64,000 nt of DNA from Aquimarina sp. Aq78 (GCF_900299525.1 NZ_OMKA01000002.1:1-64000); one strand, 5' to 3'; shown: positions 43,693 to 53,086, counted from the first letter of the stretch. The notes: a model not told the origin generated them from the sequence alone. Numbers and translations are program-made.

Positions 43693-44424
43693 TTACGAGT
43701 AAATTCCACCATTTATATTAATCACTTCACCAGTAATGTATGAAGCTTTTTTGGAGGCTAAAAACGATACGATATGTGCTACTTCTTCAGCTTCTCCAAA
43801 TCTATTGGCTGGAATTAATTTTTTAAGTTCTTTTTCGTCCAACTCATTGGTCATGTCAGTTTTAATAAACCCCGGAGCAACAGCATTTACTGTGATATTT
43901 CTTTTTGCAATTTCTTGTGCCAGAGCTTTAGTAGCTCCAATTATTGCGCCTTTGGCAGCAGAATAGTTAGTTTGCCCAGCTGTTCCCTTAACTCCAGATA
44001 CAGAAGCAATATTTATAACTCTACCGTATCTGTTTCGTAGTAATTTTTGAATTAAATGATTTGTTACATTATAAAAACCATCAAGAGAAGTATTAATAAC
44101 ATTTTGCCAATCATTTTGGGTCATCCACATAAATAAGTTGTCCTTCGTGATTCCTGCATTATTTACGATGACTTCAATAATAGCATCTTTATTATTCTCT
44201 TGCCAGGTGTCTAACTTTGTTTTTACCTGATCAGCATCAACTACATTAAATTGAATAATTTCTGCAGTTCCACCATTAGCTTCTATTTCTGTAAGAGTTT
44301 GCTTTGCAGCAGTTTCGTTACTATTGTAATTAATTAATATATGATAGTCGGTATCTTTAGCGAGTTGTACGCAAATTGCTTTTCCAATTCCTCTTGAGCC
44401 ACCTGTAATTAAAGCACACTTCAT
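43693..44424 (-). CDS. fabG: 3-oxoacyl-ACP reductase (FabG-like short-chain dehydrogenase)
   Basis: 243 residues. The NADP-binding motif is TGGSRGIGKAI and the NNAG motif is present. The catalytic residues are Ser of INIASVSG and the YxxxK of YSAAKGA. The end GEVININGGIYS is typical. It should reduce each beta-keto group during polyene assembly, followed by the hotdog dehydratases. It corresponds to ApeQ of aryl polyene clusters. A second, housekeeping fabG is expected elsewhere. Confidence 0.92.
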   Translation of the reverse strand: MKCALITGGSRGIGKAICVQLAKDTDYHILINYNSNETAAKQTLTEIEANGGTAEIIQFNVVDADQVKTKLDTWQENNKDAIIEVIVNNAGITKDNLFMWMTQNDWQNVINTSLDGFYNVTNHLIQKLLRNRYGRVINIASVSGVKGTAGQTNYSAAKGAIIGATKALAQEIAKRNITVNAVAPGFIKTDMTNELDEKELKKLIPANRFGEAEEVAHIVSFLASKKASYITGEVININGGIYS

Positions 44425-44499
44425 TTATTTTAGATATCGTTTTTTGGGTAAGATGTAATAGTTATTTCAATCGATTAATGATTAAGATTAATAATTTTA

Positions 44500-45627
44500 C
44501 TAATTAAATAACTCTAAGTTTTCAAACCACATGTTTTTAAGTATTTCTCCTTTAGTGTTTAGAAAACACCAAGATTTTTTTTGTTTAACTCTTGCTAAGC
44601 CATTTACAAAACCTTTTTGCGCATTTTTTTTGAAAATAGAAAAACCACCAGCTGTAATTTCATATTTCTCTTCTATGACCAGTTCTCCTTTTGTATTTAT
44701 AAATCCCCAAAGTTTTTTAGATTTAACAGGTGCTAATCCATCTGCACTAAATATTTCTGCGTCTCTAAATTTAAAAGGAATTACAGTTTCGCCACTGGTA
44801 TTAATGTATCCCCATTTACCATCTTTAAGCACAGGCGCTAATCCGTTATTAAAAGCTCTTACTTTGTCGTAGGTGGGTTCAACTATCCATTCTCCATTTT
44901 TATTGATAAAACCAATTTTATCATTTTTTTTAGCGTAAGTGTATTCTCCATTTACAGAGAAATCCCAGATTTTTTGAGCTCCTGATATTTCTTTAAACTC
45001 TCCGTTAATAATCAATCCATGGCGAAGACCTTGGGTAGCTACAATTGCGTTATGATATACATTACTAACGCCGTCATAGGTTGTTTTTACAAAATAATTG
45101 CCAGAAGGATCTATTAATCCCCATTTTTCATCTTCTCTTACTTTAGCATATCCATTTTCAAAATTGAAGGCTTTCGAAAATTTCGGAGCTACTGTAGTCT
45201 CTCCTTTTGTATTGATAAAGCCTATTTTATCTCCTTTTCTTAGGATAGCAAAACCGTCTTTAAAATCATAAATTTTATCAGAATCAACATTGGTAAGGGT
45301 TTTCTCCCCTTTGGTGTTGATATAAAACCATTCTTTGTTTTTTAAAACAACTGCTATACCAGAATTAAAAGCTTTAACTTTATCGAAACCAGGCTCTATG
45401 GCCCATTCTCCTTTTCTATTTATAAACCCCCAAAGTTTACCTTTTCTTGCGGCAGCTAGATCTTCAGAAAAGTTTTTTGCAACGTCAAAGGTTGCAGGTA
45501 TTTTCCAATCACCTGATTTTGTTAGATAACCAAATTTACCTTCGAATTTTGCTAATGCTAGTTCTTGGGCAGATCCTGCCAGCAAACAAAAAGAAAATAC
45601 AAAAATTAAAAAATGTTTAGTTTTCAT
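44500..45627 (-). CDS. Secreted WG-repeat protein inside the pigment operon
   Basis: 375 residues from the ATG at 45627, which shares a base with the TAL stop (TGATG); a GTG one codon earlier is the alternative. Signal peptide MKTKHFLIFVFSFCLLAGSAQE. The remainder is about ten WG repeats of 22-25 residues, for example KWGYINTSGETVIPFKF and LWGFINTKGELVIEEKY. WG repeats form beta-rich binding scaffolds. No enzymatic motif. Its fixed place between fabG and the ammonia-lyase gene suggests a periplasmic or surface accessory role, unknown. Confidence 0.85.
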   Translation of the reverse strand: MKTKHFLIFVFSFCLLAGSAQELALAKFEGKFGYLTKSGDWKIPATFDVAKNFSEDLAAARKGKLWGFINRKGEWAIEPGFDKVKAFNSGIAVVLKNKEWFYINTKGEKTLTNVDSDKIYDFKDGFAILRKGDKIGFINTKGETTVAPKFSKAFNFENGYAKVREDEKWGLIDPSGNYFVKTTYDGVSNVYHNAIVATQGLRHGLIINGEFKEISGAQKIWDFSVNGEYTYAKKNDKIGFINKNGEWIVEPTYDKVRAFNNGLAPVLKDGKWGYINTSGETVIPFKFRDAEIFSADGLAPVKSKKLWGFINTKGELVIEEKYEITAGGFSIFKKNAQKGFVNGLARVKQKKSWCFLNTKGEILKNMWFENLELFN

Positions 45628-47162
45628 CACGCTTCTATGGTTTCATTATTAATAATAAAATCTTTTACTTGATTCACATAGGGGTACATAACAACATCTT
45701 CTGTAAAGATAGGAACTATATTTCGTATGGCATCATACATCTTTTTTGTATTCGTAGAAACCTGATCTTTCACCTCTAAATACTCTATTGCCTGAACAAC
45801 GGTTATTAGTTCTATAGCAATAACTTCAAAAGCATTTTCTATAACCTTTTTTGTGATCAAGGCAGCATTTGTTCCCATGCTTACAATATCTTGATTGTCA
45901 TTGTTGTTAGGGATACTATGCACATACATAGGATTTGATAGCATTTGATTTTCTGCAGTAGTAGATGTCGCTGTAAATTGAACTCCTTGCATTCCAAAGT
46001 TTAAACCTAGTTTGGCAAGGTTTACAAAAGGAGGAAGTATATCGTTTAATTTAGAGTTTAATAAGTAATTTAATTGACGTTCTGCCAGCATTGACAATTT
46101 GGTAACTACAATTTTTAACTTATCCATTTCTAAAGAAACATAATCCCCGTGAAAATTACCTCCATGGTATACGTGTTTTTCCTTAACATCTATAATAGGA
46201 TTGTCATTGGCAGAATTAACTTCTTCTATTAGAATTTTTTCAATATTGTTTAAGGTGTCTAAGACTGGACCTAGTATTTGAGGAACACAACGCAATGAAT
46301 AGTATTCTTGAACCTTCTCTTTAAAGACAGTTACTTCAGTTTGATCGGTATATAGATACTCTTCTCTTTTTCTGATTAAAGAACTACTTTCTAAATGCTC
46401 TCGCATCTGCTTAGCAATTTGTTGTTGTCCAACATGTTTTTTTGCATGGTTTAATTCTTGTGATAAATGGTCATCATATGCTTGTACAATTTCATTTATT
46501 GCACATGAAGCGGTAATCATCCAGTTTAATAACCTTCTTGTGTAAATAGTATTCACTAGTCCCACTCCAGTCATTACAGATGTTCCGTTCATTAAGCCAA
46601 GCCCTTCTCGTAAAGCAATCGTAATGGGACTAATATTTTCTTGTTCAAAAACCTCTTTAGTGTTTTTTCGTTCTCCTTCATGAAATACTTCTCCTTCACC
46701 AATAAGAGTTAAGGCTAAATGTGCTAATTGAACCAAATCTCCACTAGCACCAACACCACCATGTTCGTAAATAAGAGGAGTAATATCTTTATTAATCAAA
46801 GAAGTCATAACATCTATAACAGATTTATGAACACCAGAATACCCTAGACACAGGGTGTTTAAACGCGCTAACATAGCTGCTTTTACATACATAGGAGGAA
46901 TTGGATTTCCTGTTCCCGAAGCATGACTTCTTATTAAATTGTATTGTAGTTGATTTCTTTCTTTATCGTTTATTTTGTATTGTGCCATTGGCCCAAAACC
47001 AGTATTTACACCATAAATGATTTTGTTTTCAGAAAATTCTTTTAAAAAATTAAAACTTTCTTCTACAGTTGCTAGAACACTTTCGTCTATTGCAATCGAT
47101 TCTTCTTTAAATATAATGTCAAAAAAGTCCTGTATTTCTATTTTCCCTTTTAGTGTTAGCAT
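45627..47162 (-). CDS. tal: Tyrosine ammonia-lyase (HAL/PAL/TAL family), first gene of the flexirubin operon
   Basis: 511 residues. The MIO prosthetic group forms from A139-S140-G141 in HGGVGASGDLVQ. Y50 of IIYGVNTGFGPMAQY is the catalytic tyrosine. Other conserved segments are YYSLRCVPQILGP, NSANDNPII and HGGNFHGDY. From memory the sequence closely resembles the characterised tyrosine ammonia-lyase of Flavobacterium johnsoniae. It keeps an S-H pair (RSHASG) also seen in histidine lyases, so pure residue rules are ambiguous. Context excludes histidine breakdown: no hutUIG genes lie nearby. It should supply 4-coumarate as the starter. It is preceded by a promoter at 47232. Confidence 0.92.
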   Translation of the reverse strand: MLTLKGKIEIQDFFDIIFKEESIAIDESVLATVEESFNFLKEFSENKIIYGVNTGFGPMAQYKINDKERNQLQYNLIRSHASGTGNPIPPMYVKAAMLARLNTLCLGYSGVHKSVIDVMTSLINKDITPLIYEHGGVGASGDLVQLAHLALTLIGEGEVFHEGERKNTKEVFEQENISPITIALREGLGLMNGTSVMTGVGLVNTIYTRRLLNWMITASCAINEIVQAYDDHLSQELNHAKKHVGQQQIAKQMREHLESSSLIRKREEYLYTDQTEVTVFKEKVQEYYSLRCVPQILGPVLDTLNNIEKILIEEVNSANDNPIIDVKEKHVYHGGNFHGDYVSLEMDKLKIVVTKLSMLAERQLNYLLNSKLNDILPPFVNLAKLGLNFGMQGVQFTATSTTAENQMLSNPMYVHSIPNNNDNQDIVSMGTNAALITKKVIENAFEVIAIELITVVQAIEYLEVKDQVSTNTKKMYDAIRNIVPIFTEDVVMYPYVNQVKDFIINNETIEA

Positions 47163-47231
47163 CTATATTTTGCTCAAAATTTTAATGAATAATATTTTAA
47201 TAACCAAAAATAAAACAGTTATTTTGGTTTG

Positions 47232-47239
47232 CAAATTTA
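47232..47239 (-). promoter_or_regulatory. Likely -7 promoter element of the flexirubin operon
   Basis: On the minus strand TAAATTTG matches TAnnTTTG, about 70 bases upstream of the TAL start codon, with a TTGT about 23 bases further upstream as a possible -33 element. It lies in the 111-base gap between the divergent TAL and halogenase-like genes. As intergenic gaps downstream are very small, it could drive most of the 31-kb gene series. Confidence 0.45.
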
Positions 47240-47273
47240 TAATAATTAAGGAATTAATAAGTACAATAGTGCT

Positions 47274-48509
47274 ATGAATGATGAAAATATTGATGTTTTA
47301 GTAGTGGGAGCGGGACCTTCGGGATGTGTTGCAGCCTCTTATTTACATAATAATGGTTATAATGTGAAAGTAGTTGAAAAGAGCCTTTTTCCAAGATTTG
47401 TGATCGGAGAAAGTCTTTTGCCAAGATGTATGGATCATTTTGAAGAAGTAGGATTGTTGGATTGTTTAAAAGCATGTGATTTCGAAGTAAAATCAGGAGC
47501 ACGATTTATTAAAGGAGAGAAGGTTTGTAATTTTGATTTTAGTAAGAAACATACAGAAGGTTGGGATTGGACATGGCAGGTACCTCGTGCAGATTTTGAT
47601 TCAGCCCTTACAAAAGAACTTATTAATAGAGGAGTAGATATCAGTTTTGAAGAAGAAGTTGTTGCCGTAGATTTTGAGGGAGAAATTTCAAAAACCACTG
47701 TAAAAGATAAAGAAGGGAAACACCGTGTTATTACTGCAAAATATGTCATAGATTCTAGCGGTTATGGAAGAGTATTACCCAGGCTTTTAGATTTAGAACA
47801 ACCTTCAGAATTGCCAAAACACTCTTCGATTTTCACTCATGTTAAGGATGTTAATAGGCCAGAAGGGAATGAAGGAACACTGATCACATTTGATGTAATA
47901 GATACTGAAACCTGGTTATGGGTAATCCCTTTTTCTAACGGAGTTACTAGTATAGGGTATGTAGGGCCAACTGAATTTCTGGATTCATTTGAAGGTAATG
48001 CTACAGAAAAATTAACGCAAATGTTACAACGTTCGGACTATTTTTATAAGCGTTTTGAAAATGTTGATTTTATGTTTGATCCTATATCAATTAAAAATTA
48101 TTCAAAATCTGTAAAACAATTGTACGGCAAAGGATATGTGTTAACAGGAAATAGCGCAGAGTTTTTAGATCCTGTGTTTTCTTCTGGAGTTACATTTGCT
48201 ACCGAATCAGCACTGTTAGCGGCAAAACTTGTCGCTAAAGAGTTGCAAGATGAAGCTGTAGATTGGGAACAAGAATATACTGGGTATATTAAAGGAGGCG
48301 TTAATGTTTTTGCATCCTATGTAAAAGAATGGTATACGGGAAATCTTCAAAAGTTATTTTTCCATCGGCCAGAAAACCCACAAATCAAGAGGCAAATATG
48401 TGCAGTTTTAGCTGGTTACGTATGGGATGAAACAAATCCTTTTGTTACCAAACATAACAGATTGATTAAAACGGTTGCACACATGATAGATATAGAAAAC
48501 GAAGTTTAA
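47274..48509 (+). CDS. FAD-dependent halogenase-like monooxygenase
   Basis: 411 residues. FAD motif VVGAGPSGCVAASYL. The flavin halogenase motif WxWxIP is present as WLWVIP (214-219), and ESLLPRC and FEVKSGARF (K73) match the region where phenolic halogenases have the catalytic Lys. The motif GYVLTGNSAEFLDPVFSSGV is also typical of the family. Chlorinated flexirubins are known. The gene is divergent from the TAL operon and shares its control region, which supports a tailoring role. An alternative is ring hydroxylation without halide. Confidence 0.85.
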   Translation: MNDENIDVLVVGAGPSGCVAASYLHNNGYNVKVVEKSLFPRFVIGESLLPRCMDHFEEVGLLDCLKACDFEVKSGARFIKGEKVCNFDFSKKHTEGWDWTWQVPRADFDSALTKELINRGVDISFEEEVVAVDFEGEISKTTVKDKEGKHRVITAKYVIDSSGYGRVLPRLLDLEQPSELPKHSSIFTHVKDVNRPEGNEGTLITFDVIDTETWLWVIPFSNGVTSIGYVGPTEFLDSFEGNATEKLTQMLQRSDYFYKRFENVDFMFDPISIKNYSKSVKQLYGKGYVLTGNSAEFLDPVFSSGVTFATESALLAAKLVAKELQDEAVDWEQEYTGYIKGGVNVFASYVKEWYTGNLQKLFFHRPENPQIKRQICAVLAGYVWDETNPFVTKHNRLIKTVAHMIDIENEV

Positions 48510-48537
48510 TGAGATAATCTTTAGACTCTATAGATCT

Positions 48538-49287
48538 TTACCTATGCAATCGATCTAGGATTTCCATTACTTCTATTTTTTTTCGTACCGAAACGGGGAT
48601 GTTTTCTCCGTTTTTTAGCATAAGATATCCTCCATCGGTTTTGATAAAGGCACTAATGCATTGTAGATTAACCAAGTGACTTTGATGTACTCGCAGAAAT
48701 TGATAATTCTTAAGCATGTCAGAAAAATATTTCAATGTTTTAGTTACAAAAATTTTCTGTCCGTCCTGAAGATAGAAAATGGTGTTATTGCTATCAGATT
48801 CACAACGTATGATATCGTCCAGGTTTACGATGATAATTTTATCAAGAGTATGAAGTGAGATTTTATCAGGTTTTTGCTCTGGTGCAGATAACGTATCTTT
48901 TAGAATGTTAAGACGTTCTTTGTTAGGTTGAATCTGTTCTTTGGCACGGGCAATAGCTTGAGCTAACTCTTCATTTGAGTATGGTTTTAATACATAATCA
49001 ATAGCTGCAAATTTAAAAGCTCTGATGGCAAACTCATCACTGGCGGTAACAAAGATGATCTTTGATTTTAGCTCGGGAAATATTTCTAGTATATCAAATC
49101 CAGTACCATCGCCTAACATAATATCTAAAAAAAGAATATCGGGTTGCGTGTTGCGTAATGATTTTGCTGCCTCAACTACGCTTTGGGCAGTATCAACTAC
49201 TTTTATTTCTGGATGATTCACTTTTAGATCACTTTTTAAAAGTTGAAGTGCATCAGGCATGTCTTCTACGATAATCGCTGTAAGCAT
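48538..49287 (-). CDS. LytTR-family response regulator
   Basis: 249 residues. Receiver with acidic EDMPD, phospho-acceptor D55 in ILFLDIMLGDG, T of IFVTAS and K of YVLKPYSNEE. LytTR domain (about 145-249) with IIRCESDSNNTIF and FLRVHQSHLVNL. It lies 7 bp after the membrane sensor gene and is the cognate output of that LytS-type kinase. It is a second LytTR protein, besides the one at 5855, so it also could bind the 21-bp repeat elements. It is convergent with the halogenase-like gene. Confidence 0.92.
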   Translation of the reverse strand: MLTAIIVEDMPDALQLLKSDLKVNHPEIKVVDTAQSVVEAAKSLRNTQPDILFLDIMLGDGTGFDILEIFPELKSKIIFVTASDEFAIRAFKFAAIDYVLKPYSNEELAQAIARAKEQIQPNKERLNILKDTLSAPEQKPDKISLHTLDKIIIVNLDDIIRCESDSNNTIFYLQDGQKIFVTKTLKYFSDMLKNYQFLRVHQSHLVNLQCISAFIKTDGGYLMLKNGENIPVSVRKKIEVMEILDRLHR

Positions 49288-49294
49288 AATTGTT

Positions 49295-52200
49295 TTAATA
49301 GTCGGTTTCTAATGGTATTTTAAATGTAATCTCGGTTCCTGCTACAGAATTACCGTTTAAGAGAATTTCTTTTATATGTAAAGAATCCTTTCCCGAAATT
49401 GATTCAAGCCGCTCTCGGGTTACTGTAAGTGCCATAGATTGATGATCTGTCTTAGTTTTGTTTTTTTGTGATTGAAAAATACCTTGTCCATTATCTAATA
49501 TAGTGCAATGTAAAAAATCTTCAGTAGTATGAAATAATACTTTTAATTCACCATCACGACTACCTTTTAAGATACCATGTCTAACAGCGTTTTCTACAAA
49601 GGGTTGAATTAGCATTGGTGGAATAAGGATTTCTTCGGGATCAAAATCAGAATCTATAGAAATATCATAGATAAACGGTTTGCTAGCCATTAATTGTTCT
49701 ATCTCTATATAATGTTTTAAAGTCTGTATTTCCTGATCCAGAGTTATATGATCTTTTCTAGAGTTATATAATGTTTCTCTTAATAAAGTAGCAAATGTAT
49801 TTATCGTAGTATTCATACGATTAGGATTATTAGTTCCCATTGCTTTTATACCATTAAGCGCATTAAATATAAAATGAGGATTCATTTGTAAACGCAATGC
49901 TTTTTGTTCTAATGATAGTAAATGATTCTGCATTTGTAAGCGATTACGTTCTTCCTTATTTTTTCGTTTTACTCTTCTAATGTAAGATAAAGCATATCCC
50001 CCTAAAATTAGTACAATTATTGCTAAGACAGCTAATTGAAACCAGGCTTTTTCATAAATAGGACTATCAATAAAAAACTGAAACATAATAGGGTCACTTT
50101 CTTCCCATCTGTAGTTTCTGGATTGCGCAGAGAAGTAATGAGGTCCATAAGCTAGTCCTGCAAGATTTTGTTTGTTGTCTGATGACCAGGGACTCCATTC
50201 AGAATTGTTTAACCTCCAGCGATACTCTACATCATTAGGGTGATCAAGATCAATAGTTTTGTAGCTAAACGATAATTCTGTTTGATTTGGTGTTAGTTTT
50301 AAAACATTGTTGCTGTTTGCCCATGCGCCTAATTGAATAGAATCTACACTACGATAGGCAACTTCTACATCTTCAAAATATAGACTGGGTTTAATTGTAG
50401 CTTTGGTAGTTCCTGTAGGTTGATATTTGGTTAGCCCATATATCGCACCAAACCAGAGATTTCCCTCATTGTCTTTGGTGACAGCATTAAGACAGGTTTC
50501 AATTCCTAAAAAACCATCATTTCTTCCAAAATGAAAAATATCTACAATATCATTTGATTGGTTTAATTCAATTCTATCAACTCCTCGTTCACTTCCTGCC
50601 CATAGATTGTTTTTGTCATCAAATATCATTTGATAAATATTGTCTGAATAGGGTTTTTTTCTGCCTTTTAGTTTTTTGAAGGCGATATTTCCATCAAGAT
50701 TAGACCACCAGATTCCTCTTCCTGCTGTTCCAAGGTATAGTATGTTTTTGTGAAAAAGTAATGTGCTAATTGCTGTCTTTTGTTTTAGAACATTGCCTAA
50801 GTGTGTAACTTTATTCCTCTCGATATATCCTAGATGCCCATTTTGAGTAGCATACCAGATTTTGCCGAGAGAATCTTTTTTCATGTCTCTAATTTGCACA
50901 TCTTGAATACCACTCTTTCTGGTGAATTTCTTTAGAGATGTTATACGTTTCTTTTTTGGATCGTATATAAATTTTGAAATACCTGCCGAATAAGATGCGA
51001 CCCAAATAGTATTATCTACAACTTGTACAGTTCTTATCCAATCTGATAGCAAACCTTTATCGGTATCAATGATGTGATTTTCGCTAACCGTTATTGCAAT
51101 AGTGTCGGTTGTAATAATTGGATCCGAATTTAACTCTTTACCATAGGTAGTATCTACAGCGATACTATCAATTTGTTTAATCTCTTTAAAAAGAATTCCT
51201 TTACCTTCGGTACCTGCCCAAATATTTCCAGAATTATCACTGGTTATGGTTTTAATCTTAACTTCAGATAAGCGTTCTTCCTGTGGGATATGATGAATCC
51301 CCAGAGAATCGATCTGTACCAGCCCAACTTCAGAATTAGATGCCCAGATACTGTTTTTTGTGTTATGAACAGCATATACGCGATTACCTTTTAATCCTGT
51401 ATTTTGGTCATAGTGTGTGAAATTATTCTGAAAATACTTATAAAATCCTCCTCCCGATGTGGCGATCCAAATATTGGATTGACGATCTAAGATGCTTTTT
51501 CTGGTATGAGAGACAGATAGCCCATTTTTTCGATTGATTTTCTTTTTTTCGGTATACTTTTCGAAATCGAGGATTGTGATACCATCATTATCAGTAGCAA
51601 ACCATAATTCGTTATTGTTGTGTACAGAAATATCTGTTACTCTTACGGGTCTTTGAATCCAACGATTACCATAGGTTTTTGCATTAGTATTTAAAACCAG
51701 AATCCCTTGGTTGAAAGCAGCAGCAAATACCTTATTGTTATGAAAGATGGCAGCAGTAAAATCATATGCACTATGTCTTTCTATAATGCTTGTTTCCTGT
51801 TTTATATTATTTAATTTCCAGAGCCCTTTATTGGTGGCTACCCAGTATAATTTACCGTCAAAGACAATGTCATTAATTATACTAGTGTTAATCTTGGAAT
51901 TAAGATTAATCTTAATTAAACCTAGATTTTTACGATATTGATAAATACCAATATTAGTGGCCAGATATGTTTTGTTGGCTATTTGACATATTTTATTAAT
52001 CCGAGGACCTTCTAGGTTAGTGAATTTATTCTTAACCTTAATACTTAATCCATTTTTAGTACCAATAAAAAGGCTGTCATTTACAAAAGCAAGTGAATGA
52101 ATGTAATTAGACTGTAATCCATCATTTTCGTTCCAGACCTTAAACTCTTCCCCATTAAACCTGGAGAGCCCACCTCCTTGAGTACCTAGCCATAAGTAGC

Positions 52201-52354
52201 CTATTTTATCTTGTGCGATATCATAAACCTGTGATTGAGGTAGTCCATCTTCTAATGTATATGCTCTAAGTTGATTGTTTTGTGCTGATAATGAACCGAT
52301 AATACTCAATATCAGGAATGAAACAAGATAGATGGTTTTATAATTTAAGTTCAC
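49295..52354 (-). CDS. Two-component-propeller sensor with LytS-type histidine kinase
   Basis: I place the start at the GTG 52354, giving about 1019 residues. The longer frame from a TTG at 52462 would run through the terminator at 52416-52451, and the new start gives a clean signal peptide (NYKTIYLVSFLILSIIGSLSAQ). A -7 element lies just upstream at 52377-52384. Two seven-bladed propellers of the reg_prop type (LGTQGGGLSRFNG, IWVASYSAGIS) are followed by a Y_Y_Y domain, one membrane helix (LAVLAIIVLILGGYALSYI) and a His_kinase domain (LRMNPHFIFNALNGI) with HATPase (IQPFVENAVRHGI). It is a periplasmic sensor coupled to the LytTR regulator. Confidence 0.9.
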   Translation of the reverse strand: MNLNYKTIYLVSFLILSIIGSLSAQNNQLRAYTLEDGLPQSQVYDIAQDKIGYLWLGTQGGGLSRFNGEEFKVWNENDGLQSNYIHSLAFVNDSLFIGTKNGLSIKVKNKFTNLEGPRINKICQIANKTYLATNIGIYQYRKNLGLIKINLNSKINTSIINDIVFDGKLYWVATNKGLWKLNNIKQETSIIERHSAYDFTAAIFHNNKVFAAAFNQGILVLNTNAKTYGNRWIQRPVRVTDISVHNNNELWFATDNDGITILDFEKYTEKKKINRKNGLSVSHTRKSILDRQSNIWIATSGGGFYKYFQNNFTHYDQNTGLKGNRVYAVHNTKNSIWASNSEVGLVQIDSLGIHHIPQEERLSEVKIKTITSDNSGNIWAGTEGKGILFKEIKQIDSIAVDTTYGKELNSDPIITTDTIAITVSENHIIDTDKGLLSDWIRTVQVVDNTIWVASYSAGISKFIYDPKKKRITSLKKFTRKSGIQDVQIRDMKKDSLGKIWYATQNGHLGYIERNKVTHLGNVLKQKTAISTLLFHKNILYLGTAGRGIWWSNLDGNIAFKKLKGRKKPYSDNIYQMIFDDKNNLWAGSERGVDRIELNQSNDIVDIFHFGRNDGFLGIETCLNAVTKDNEGNLWFGAIYGLTKYQPTGTTKATIKPSLYFEDVEVAYRSVDSIQLGAWANSNNVLKLTPNQTELSFSYKTIDLDHPNDVEYRWRLNNSEWSPWSSDNKQNLAGLAYGPHYFSAQSRNYRWEESDPIMFQFFIDSPIYEKAWFQLAVLAIIVLILGGYALSYIRRVKRKNKEERNRLQMQNHLLSLEQKALRLQMNPHFIFNALNGIKAMGTNNPNRMNTTINTFATLLRETLYNSRKDHITLDQEIQTLKHYIEIEQLMASKPFIYDISIDSDFDPEEILIPPMLIQPFVENAVRHGILKGSRDGELKVLFHTTEDFLHCTILDNGQGIFQSQKNKTKTDHQSMALTVTRERLESISGKDSLHIKEILLNGNSVAGTEITFKIPLETDY

Positions 52355-52376
52355 AAGAGGTTTGTCTGGTTGGTAA

Positions 52377-52384
52377 CAAATATA
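52377..52384 (-). promoter_or_regulatory. -7 promoter element before the propeller-sensor gene
   Basis: On the minus strand TATATTTG matches TAnnTTTG. It lies about 22 bases upstream of the GTG at 52354 and downstream of the terminator of the preceding gene. No clear -33 element was found. It supports the GTG start. Confidence 0.5.
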
Positions 52385-52415
52385 ATCAAACTGAATTTCG
52401 GTCCGGGTCATAATC

Positions 52416-52451
52416 AAAAAAAACCGACACCACCTGTTAGGGTGGGTCGGT
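52416..52451 (-). terminator. Rho-independent terminator after the 52511 gene
   Basis: On the minus strand ACCGACCCACC pairs with GGTGGTGTCGGT around a 6-base loop with one bulge, followed by eight T (A run at 52416-52423). It ends the 52511-53086 gene and lies inside the apparent N-terminal extension of the propeller-sensor frame, showing that extension is not translated. Confidence 0.85.
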
Positions 52452-52510
52452 ATAATAAACAAAAGTTTCCCCCTTTTTGTTTATTAGATTGAGATTACTG
52501 TTAGGATTAA

Positions 52511-53086
52511 TTAGTACCCAGTGATAGCAGTTGTCTTTGAATCCTCAAAAACGCCATCGTTCCAGGTAAAGCTTTGTTTTAGGTTTACATATTTAGTATT
52601 AGTTGTTGCTCCTTGATAAAATGTTTGTGTTTGTAATATATTACCTTCTATACCGTATTCCTGATTTGGAAATATGTACTGAAAATCGGAGTCAGAATTT
52701 TCACAATACACATTATTAAGTTCAGGCAACGCTACAATAGTGTTATCTTCTTTAAGCATGTAATAATACGACTCTACATGAGCACAGCATGCTAAGTATT
52801 CAACTTCCATCTTAATCACCTTAGAGACCCCTTCTAGTCCAGGGTTCTCTAAGGCGGTTATAAAGATATCCTCAAAAAGCTCTGTGTCTTCAATAGTAAG
52901 AGTCGATATTTTATCTGAATTTTTCTCTCCCGAACGAACCAGGTTTATAACATATGAGGGGTGTTTTTCTCCTCGGTCCATAATTTCGGTAGTAACCAAA
53001 AACTCTTGTGTATCGGCAAAAACTTTTTGTGCATGGATACCTTGAAAACTTTGAAACAGAATAATGATTATGGCAACATTTTTCAT
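52511..53086 (-). CDS. Secreted protein of unknown function
   Basis: 191 residues. Signal peptide MKNVAIIIILFQSFQGIHAQ. The mature part is acidic, rich in beta strands, and has two adjacent Cys in EYLACCAHVESYYYML and another in VYCENSDSDF, which could form disulfides or bind metal. I do not recognise the family. It is monocistronic, with a strong terminator directly downstream and about 500 bases of noncoding DNA upstream. Confidence 0.78.
   Translation of the reverse strand: MKNVAIIIILFQSFQGIHAQKVFADTQEFLVTTEIMDRGEKHPSYVINLVRSGEKNSDKISTLTIEDTELFEDIFITALENPGLEGVSKVIKMEVEYLACCAHVESYYYMLKEDNTIVALPELNNVYCENSDSDFQYIFPNQEYGIEGNILQTQTFYQGATTNTKYVNLKQSFTWNDGVFEDSKTTAITGY

Noticed and set aside
45627..47162. 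Ammonia-lyase considered as HutH of histidine degradation
   Set aside because: No hutU, hutI or hutG genes nearby, position at the head of the flexirubin operon, and close resemblance to the F. johnsoniae tyrosine enzyme.
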